10,583 nt of DNA, taken from positions 1 through 10,583 of the forward strand of contig JAFZXR010000073.1 of assembly GCA_017616675.1 (NCBI GenBank). The letters are read 5' to 3'. The notes under the pieces were generated by a model. The model ran no database searches. It was not told where the DNA came from and worked only from the letters and a program-made list of their open reading frames with translations. Shown piece by piece: positions 7,025 to 10,583 of this stretch (the stretch's first letter is position 1; every line of letters starts with the position of its first letter). The position numbers were made by a program, and so were the translations under genes. Source of the stretch: Bacteroidales bacterium (GTDB lineage Bacteria; Bacteroidota; Bacteroidia; Bacteroidales; F082).

Positions 7025-7965
7025 TATTTCACGATGATGTATTCCACTTCTTTCGGGTCGATGTCGATGATCTGCGTGTTGTTTGGGAACAGCACGAGTC
7101 GCACAGGCAGCACGTCGCTCAAAAACATGTCGGTGGTGTCGGCTAAAGCCTTGAACGACATATTGTTAATGATGGCGTAATCCTTCATCGCCACGATGTA
7201 GCGCACGTTGGTCTTGTTAGGGTAGAGGTGCATGTTGAGATTTTCGGGGATCTCTATCGGAACGACAACCTCCGATTCGGTGTATTTCTCAACATTTACT
7301 GATACTTCCACCTCTTCGATTTCGGCTGTCAGCGCCTCGTCTAAGTCGATTTCTGCCGTGGTTACTACATTTTGGTTCACGTTTTTCAGCGTGATGACTT
7401 TGGTCCTTATCTCTTTGGTCTTGTTGACATCGTCCACCGAGCCGTAAATGATAATGGAATCGGGCGTTGCCGTAGGTTCGCCGTAGTAGTTGTACTGCTT
7501 CTCGAACTGGAAATTGGTCTCCGGCACTATCTTCACCTTTTTCGAGGCCAGACGGCTCATGTTGAAATACTGCACATCGTCGGTCAAGAGGATGTCGTTG
7601 GCGCTCGATGCAAGAAAATCGGCAATTGCGTCGATGATGAAACGACTGCTGTACGAGTAAATCTTTTCGTCGATTTTCTTATATTTTGCATCCTTCAGCG
7701 AGATGTCGACCTTACGGTTTTTCTTGTTTTTGAAATAGTAATTCAGCAACTTGAAACCGCTTGTTGTCACCGTCGCGTTGACCTCCTGATCGCTGTCTTC
7801 GATGAGCATCGAGGCAGGGATGTCGACATAATTAATGGCAAAAGGAACGGTCACGGTGTAGGTGTCCGACAGCTTGATTATAAGCCATAATGTGGCCGCC
7901 ACCAGAATGAAAAATATCATTCCGCTGAAACGCCTAAATCCATGATTCTGTTCTACTTTTGCCAT
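7024..7965 (-). CDS. YbbR-domain membrane-anchored protein
   Basis: A 313-residue protein with a short basic N-terminus, one membrane anchor at about residues 14-32 (SGMIFFILVAATLWLII) and a large extracytoplasmic part made of YbbR-like beta modules. The repeated character shows in the segments TYTVTVPFAINYVDIP (about 35-50), a region around 140-230 with VKIVPETNF and SVDDVNKTKEIRTKVITL, and the C-terminal DPKEVEYIIVK. In Firmicutes the YbbR protein CdaR regulates the diadenylate cyclase CdaA; whether this Bacteroidota relative does so is not known to me, and no cyclase gene is in the window. The gene sits between yajC (26-bp spacer) and coaE (1-base overlap), an order common in Bacteroidales. 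The fold assignment rests on gene order and sequence character rather than on a single diagnostic motif. Confidence 0.8.
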   Translation of the reverse strand: MAKVEQNHGFRRFSGMIFFILVAATLWLIIKLSDTYTVTVPFAINYVDIPASMLIEDSDQEVNATVTTSGFKLLNYYFKNKKNRKVDISLKDAKYKKIDEKIYSYSSRFIIDAIADFLASSANDILLTDDVQYFNMSRLASKKVKIVPETNFQFEKQYNYYGEPTATPDSIIIYGSVDDVNKTKEIRTKVITLKNVNQNVVTTAEIDLDEALTAEIEEVEVSVNVEKYTESEVVVPIEIPENLNMHLYPNKTNVRYIVAMKDYAIINNMSFKALADTTDMFLSDVLPVRLVLFPNNTQIIDIDPKEVEYIIVK

Positions 7966-7968
7966 CTT

Positions 7969-7993
7969 ACTTAAAGTATTACTTTAAGGTATT
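7969..7993. repeat. Two adjoining 12/13-bp direct repeats at the yajC-ybbR junction
   Basis: ACTTAAAGTATT (7969-7980) is followed immediately by ACTTTAAGGTATT (7981-7993). The pair fills most of the 26-bp spacer, and its right end runs into the yajC stop codon (TAA, read at 7994-7992). The two units differ by one inserted T and one substitution. Confidence 0.6.
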
Positions 7994-8312
7994 ATTTTTG
8001 AGGAACTTGAGCTGGTTGAGCAACGATTGCCGACTTCTCGACTTCGATTTTCACGTTGTTGTCGACCGACATCATAATTGTCGTGGCCTTGACTTCAACC
8101 ACCTTGCCGTGGATGCCGCCGATGGTCACAACGTCGTCGCCTTTCTGCAATGCCTCGCGGAACTTCTGTTCCTCTTTTTGTTTCTTGTTTTGTGGACGGA
8201 TGAAGAAAAGCCAGAACACCACGAAGATCAAAGCAATCATGATGAGTGCTGAATAGCCGCCGCCTTGTTGTTGTGGCTGAGCCGCCTGTAGTAAAATGCT
8301 TAATGTATTCAT
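7992..8312 (-). CDS. yajC: Preprotein translocase subunit YajC
   Basis: A small inner-membrane accessory subunit of the Sec holotranslocon. I start it at the ATG on 8312-8310, giving 106 residues ([16 protein letters not shown]...). A TTG two codons upstream at 8318 is in frame but is less likely than the ATG. One membrane helix ([16 protein letters not shown], about residues 22-38) is followed by the hallmark [15 protein letters not shown], then the conserved cytoplasmic block [17 protein letters not shown] and [20 protein letters not shown]. The Gln/Gly-rich N-terminus is common in the family. It lies in the middle of a same-strand operon between the DUF1573 lipoprotein and the YbbR protein. 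The upstream spacer is made of AT-rich heptamers. Confidence 0.95.
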   Translation of the reverse strand: MNTLSILLQAAQPQQQGGGYSALIMIALIFVVFWLFFIRPQNKKQKEEQKFREALQKGDDVVTIGGIHGKVVEVKATTIMMSVDNNVKIEVEKSAIVAQPAQVPQK

Positions 8313-8320
8313 ATTCAATA

Positions 8321-8355
8321 ATTTAAGATTTAAAATTCAAAATATAAAATTTAAA
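8321..8355. repeat. Five degenerate AT-rich heptamers upstream of yajC
   Basis: Successive 7-mers read ATTTAAG, ATTTAAA, ATTCAAA, ATATAAA, ATTTAAA on the plus strand. They occupy nearly the whole spacer between the DUF1573 gene and yajC, and the last unit covers the DUF1573 stop codon (8353-8351). Low sequence complexity makes chance similarity possible, but the 7-base register holds for five units. Confidence 0.5.
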
Positions 8356-8800
8356 AATTGTCGATGGTTTGCACCTGAGCCTTGAATTTCAAGATTGTCT
8401 CCGAAGGGTTGGTGTTGGCCTTCACTATGACGCGTTTGTTTTGAAATCCTTTATGGCCTTTGCTGTCGTAGGTGATTGTGATTCCGCCTTCTTCACCTGG
8501 TTTTATAGGCTCTTTCGGGAATTTGGTATCGGTGCATCCGCAGGTCTTTTCAACCGCTGTGATGATCAACGGGGCGTTGCCTGTGTTCTTGAATTTATAG
8601 GTAAACGACACCTGTTCGCCTTGAATCATCTTGCCGAAATCGTGTTCATAGGCTGCGAACTCGATCTTCGGCTCCTTCGAGTTGGCACTCTCAGTCGCCG
8701 AAGCCGGATTATTCACCAAACCAGTGTTGATCTTGCCGTCGTTATCATCGCAAGACCACATCAAAACTGCAATAAATGCTATATATAATAACCTTTTCAT
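8351..8800 (-). CDS. DUF1573 lipoprotein
   Basis: A 149-residue lipoprotein. The signal MKRLLYIAFIAVLMWSC ends in lipidated Cys17 and is followed at once by DDND, an acidic run that resembles the Bacteroidota surface-lipoprotein export signal, so outer-surface exposure is plausible. The single DUF1573 domain (about 44-145) has HDFGKMIQGEQVSFTYKF (53-70), the conserved N-T-G-N-A-P-L-I stretch, KTCGCTDT (85-92), PGEEGGITITYDS and GFQNKRVIVKAN (118-129). It has an immunoglobulin/ASPM-SPD-2-Hydin-like beta fold by family knowledge, and its biochemical role is unknown. It is the second gene of the operon, 40 bp after the T9SS type B protein and 38 bp before yajC. The Cys-Gly-Cys pair is retained. 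Confidence 0.9.
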   Translation of the reverse strand: MKRLLYIAFIAVLMWSCDDNDGKINTGLVNNPASATESANSKEPKIEFAAYEHDFGKMIQGEQVSFTYKFKNTGNAPLIITAVEKTCGCTDTKFPKEPIKPGEEGGITITYDSKGHKGFQNKRVIVKANTNPSETILKFKAQVQTIDNF

Positions 8801-8804
8801 CTAT

Positions 8805-8844
8805 TAAACTTCTAAACTTCTAAACTTTTAAACTAATAAACTAA
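8805..8844. repeat. Five tandem octamers (TAAACTTC-type) before the DUF1573 gene
   Basis: On the plus strand the units are TAAACTTC, TAAACTTC, TAAACTTT, TAAACTAA and TAAACTAA, five consecutive 8-mers sharing TAAACT. They fill the 40-bp spacer and the last unit covers the stop codon of the upstream gene (8843-8841). In the transcript the repeat ends 4 bases before the DUF1573 start codon. Copy-number change by slippage would alter the leader length in 8-nt steps. Confidence 0.8.
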
Positions 8845-10007
8845 CGTCCTGAATTCCAAATCATTACGCTACCTTTATAATTATAATTCTGTGTCTTTCC
8901 CTTGCAATCCAAAACGTAAAAATATGTGCCGTCGGGAAGCTTGCCGCCGTCCCAGTCGTTCTTGTAATCCGTTGATTCATAGACTATTTTGCCCCATCTG
9001 TTGAAGATAACCAGCTTGTGGCTGAGGAAATACTGGTTCAGGTCGTTGATAGGTCGTCCGTCTTCGCCATAGCCGATTTCGAAATAGTCGTTGATGCCGT
9101 CGCCATTAGGAGTGAAGATGTTGGGAACCTTAAGTTTTACTGGCAATACCGTGACATAATCGTTGAAAGTCGTGTCACAGCCATAGTCGTTGGTAACGGT
9201 CAGTCGGGCGCCGCCGTGACCTTCCTCCGAGAATGCCACCTTAGGCCTCGAACTGGTGAAAGTGTTCTCATAACCGTCGAATTCCCAGAAGAAATTGGAT
9301 ATCTCGATAGGTCCTTCGTAGCCTTCATAGATGGTGTCTTTGTTGTTAAACCACCACGTAACATACGGATTATCAAGGTAAACGGTGTCGGCCGGGTCGG
9401 ATAAAATCTCGATATTCGGGTTCATATAAGCCCTCAAACTCACGGTATCGGTCTGCTGGCAGCCGTATTCATTGGTCACCGTCATGGTGTAGTTGGTGTA
9501 AGCGCTCAGGCCTATCGCCACCTGCGGATCGTCCATGTATTGAATCGGCAGGATGGGGGCGTTCCAATGATAGGTAAACGAGGTGTAGCCGCCTCCCGAT
9601 GCTGTCGCCCTTGCGCGTGCAGTCTTGCCGTTGTCGTCGTTTTTATCCGAACATGTGAGCGCAAGTTGTTCAAAATCAATGTTAAACTTCGGCCTCATCG
9701 TTACTACAATGCTGTTTTGGCAAACATTGGCACCTGTGACTGTATTCCAAATAAAAACGCTGTATTCTGAGTTGTTTTCAGTGATTCTCACCAAGGCCGA
9801 CGGGCCATCGCTTATGGTGTCGCCGTTGTGCGTCCAGGCATACGAGTAGTTGGTGTTGAATTCGACGCTGAGAAACAGCTCGGTGTTGTAGCACACTGGC
9901 ATCGGCTTGTCGGCCGTAATCTCGCATTGCGCCTTTATCTCGTTGATAGAGAATAAGATAGCGATAGCTAAAACGATGAATTTATATGTCGAAGACAGTA
10001 TTTTCAT
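8841..10007 (-). CDS. Secreted PKD/SprB-like protein with T9SS type B (gliding motility-associated) C-terminal domain
   Basis: A 388-residue secreted protein. A Sec signal peptide covers about residues 1-26 (FIVLAIAILFSINEIKA then QC). The middle holds Ig/PKD-like beta modules: about 28-104, about 107-193, which ends in TVTNEYGCQQTDTV, and about 196-288, which ends in LTVTNDYGCDTTFNDYVTV. The tail at 291-388 is the gliding-motility C-terminal domain: VPNIFTPNGDGINDYFEIG (294-312), LVIFNRWGKIVYES (332-345), NDWDGG (350-355), LPDGTYFYVL (357-366) and a final YKGSVMIW. This is the T9SS type B signal; such proteins need not take part in gliding. The function of the exported part is unknown, and at this length it is much smaller than SprB-type adhesins. 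It is the first gene of a five-gene minus-strand operon. Confidence 0.9.
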   Translation of the reverse strand: MKILSSTYKFIVLAIAILFSINEIKAQCEITADKPMPVCYNTELFLSVEFNTNYSYAWTHNGDTISDGPSALVRITENNSEYSVFIWNTVTGANVCQNSIVVTMRPKFNIDFEQLALTCSDKNDDNGKTARARATASGGGYTSFTYHWNAPILPIQYMDDPQVAIGLSAYTNYTMTVTNEYGCQQTDTVSLRAYMNPNIEILSDPADTVYLDNPYVTWWFNNKDTIYEGYEGPIEISNFFWEFDGYENTFTSSRPKVAFSEEGHGGARLTVTNDYGCDTTFNDYVTVLPVKLKVPNIFTPNGDGINDYFEIGYGEDGRPINDLNQYFLSHKLVIFNRWGKIVYESTDYKNDWDGGKLPDGTYFYVLDCKGKTQNYNYKGSVMIWNSGR

Positions 10008-10027
10008 TTTCCAATGAGTTTAATTTG

Positions 10028-10035
10028 CAAAGATA
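10028..10035 (-). promoter_or_regulatory. Bacteroidota-type -7 box for the five-gene operon
   Basis: On the minus strand the sequence is TATCTTTG, an exact match to TAnnTTTG, 20 bp before the ATG of the T9SS type B protein gene. The expected start of transcription would leave a leader of about 15 nt. I see no TTTG at the -33 position (around 10055), so the match rests on the -7 box alone. Confidence 0.55.
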
Positions 10036-10082
10036 CTAAAATTTCTTTATTAATGAATAAAAATAATAATTATTGTGAAAAG

Positions 10083-10111
10083 TGTCAAAATGTCATTTAT
10101 TATGTCAAAAT
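10083..10111. promoter_or_regulatory. Pair of TGTCAAAAT direct repeats 20 bp apart, possible operator
   Basis: TGTCAAAAT occurs at 10083-10091 and again at 10103-10111, exactly 20 bp (about two helical turns) apart, with a related TGTCATTT at 10091-10098 between them. They lie in the 172-bp divergent spacer, about 70 bp before the clpB start. The rest of this spacer is AT-rich. Two near-matches to the -7 box with one extra base, TACCTTTTG at 10121-10129 and TACTTTTTG at 10133-10141, lie just downstream and could serve clpB. The regulator is not known. Confidence 0.35.
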
Positions 10112-10165
10112 TTCCGATTTTACCTTTTGGATTACTTTTTGATGTAATTCAAGAAAAACGATAGA

Positions 10166-10171
10166 AAGGAG
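10166..10171 (+). promoter_or_regulatory. Strong Shine-Dalgarno sequence of clpB
   Basis: AAGGAG lies 8 nt before the ATG at 10180. A TAG at 10162-10164 is in frame with the gene, so this ribosome site and ATG fix the start. Most other starts in the window show no such motif. Confidence 0.75.
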
Positions 10172-10179
10172 AAAAAACA

Positions 10180-10583
10180 ATGAATAACAACCAATTTAAC
10201 AATCAACAGAACGGACAGGAGAGGGCTCTCGACAAGTTCGCGCGTAACCTCAACGAGCTCGCGTCTCAAGGCAAGCTCGACCCGGTTATCGGCCGTGACG
10301 AAGAGATCCGTCGAGTGCTTCAGATTCTGTCGAGGCGTACCAAGAACAACCCTATATTAATAGGTGAGCCTGGTGTGGGTAAGACTGCAATCGCTGAAGG
10401 TCTGGCGCAGCGTATCGTGAGCGGCGATGTGCCTGAAAACCTGAAGTCGAAGAAGGTCTATTCCCTTGATATGGGCGCACTTATCGCAGGTGCAATGTAC
10501 AAGGGCGAGTTTGAGGAACGTCTGAAATCGGTCATCAAAGAAGTAGTGGAGAGCGATGGCGAGGTGATACTGTTCATCGATGA
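10180..10583 (+). CDS. clpB: ClpB-type AAA+ disaggregase lacking the Clp_N domain (5' part only)
   Basis: The first 134 codons of a HSP100 chaperone running off the right edge. ClpB, with DnaK, extracts and unfolds aggregated proteins in the cytoplasm. The peptide begins with an Asn/Gln-rich leader ([13 protein letters not shown], 1-13) and goes directly to the pre-AAA segment [30 protein letters not shown] (16-45), which in ordinary ClpB follows a Clp_N domain of about 145 residues. Walker A GEPGVGKT is at 62-69, the pore loop with Tyr107 in [10 protein letters not shown], and Walker B VILFID at 129-134, cut by the edge. [20 protein letters not shown] favours ClpB over ClpC or ClpA. An in-frame stop 18 bases upstream shows that no Clp_N domain is encoded before this ATG. 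A natural N-domain-less paralogue or a lineage-specific truncation are both possible. Confidence 0.88.
   Translation, partial: MNNNQFNNQQNGQERALDKFARNLNELASQGKLDPVIGRDEEIRRVLQILSRRTKNNPILIGEPGVGKTAIAEGLAQRIVSGDVPENLKSKKVYSLDMGALIAGAMYKGEFEERLKSVIKEVVESDGEVILFID

Noticed and set aside
8313..8318. TTG start that would lengthen YajC by two residues
   Set aside because: An ATG follows two codons later and is the more likely start; the extra residues add nothing recognisable.
8841..10007. Gliding-motility machinery gene
   Set aside because: Only the C-terminal sorting domain carries the gliding-associated name. The rest is PKD/Ig-like and nothing shows a role in motility.
10083..10111. CtsR-like operator (tandem GGTCAAA heptads) or CIRCE element before clpB
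   Set aside because: The GTCAAA units are 20 bp apart with an imperfect unit 8 bp from the first, not the 10-bp CtsR spacing. CtsR is not known from Bacteroidota, and no TTAGCACTC-N9-GAGTGCTAA is present.
1..10583. New defence, phage or mobile system
   Set aside because: No transposase, integrase, restriction, toxin-antitoxin, reverse transcriptase or CRISPR-like repeat pattern was seen; all genes fit metabolic, envelope or chaperone roles.

Overview
The window looks like a chromosomal segment of a member of the Bacteroidota, most likely an uncultured gut-type Bacteroidales. Three things point this way. Two secreted proteins carry type IX secretion (T9SS) C-terminal signals, one type A and one type B. 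Three promoters match the Bacteroidota -7 box TAnnTTTG, and most starts have no Shine-Dalgarno sequence. The gene order DUF1573-yajC-ybbR-coaE is also typical of the phylum. Two T9SS cargoes in 10 kb argue against the genus Bacteroides in the strict sense, which generally lacks this system; that is inference from family knowledge, not a search result.

Region 1 (1-4992, minus strand) reads as one operon transcribed right to left: a large secreted protein with three choice-of-anchor-J/cleaved-adhesin-like modules and a T9SS type A tail, galactokinase (galK), a sugar-phosphate nucleotidyltransferase, and the first 117 codons of an FHS-family glucose/galactose-type permease that runs off the left edge. 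The secreted protein and galK overlap in a TAATG junction. The permease is preceded by a striking 66-nt palindrome.

Region 2 (5036-6468) starts with a compact divergent promoter, followed on the plus strand by a lipoprotein alpha-L-fucosidase of the GH29-B type with a C-terminal F5/8C-like domain. Fucose removal, galactose uptake, phosphorylation and probable nucleotide activation fit together as a small glycan/galactose module. The link between the two divergent units is inferred from adjacency.

Region 3 (6446-10035, minus strand) is a housekeeping/envelope operon: a T9SS type B secreted protein, a DUF1573 lipoprotein, YajC, a YbbR-domain protein and dephospho-CoA kinase. The last gene overlaps the 3' end of the fucosidase tail to tail by 23 bp. 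The three real spacers in this operon are largely built of short AT-rich tandem repeats.

Region 4 (10008-10583) is a 172-bp divergent spacer and the first 134 codons of a ClpB-type chaperone. That gene begins, after a strong Shine-Dalgarno sequence and an in-frame stop, directly in the first AAA+ domain region with a short Asn/Gln-rich leader instead of the usual Clp_N domain.

There is no tRNA, rRNA, CRISPR array, insertion sequence or obvious prophage in the window, and no gene-free stretch longer than 300 bases. I see no clear new defence or mobile system. The most unusual items are the N-domain-less ClpB start, the 66-nt palindrome and the galK-nucleotidyltransferase pairing.
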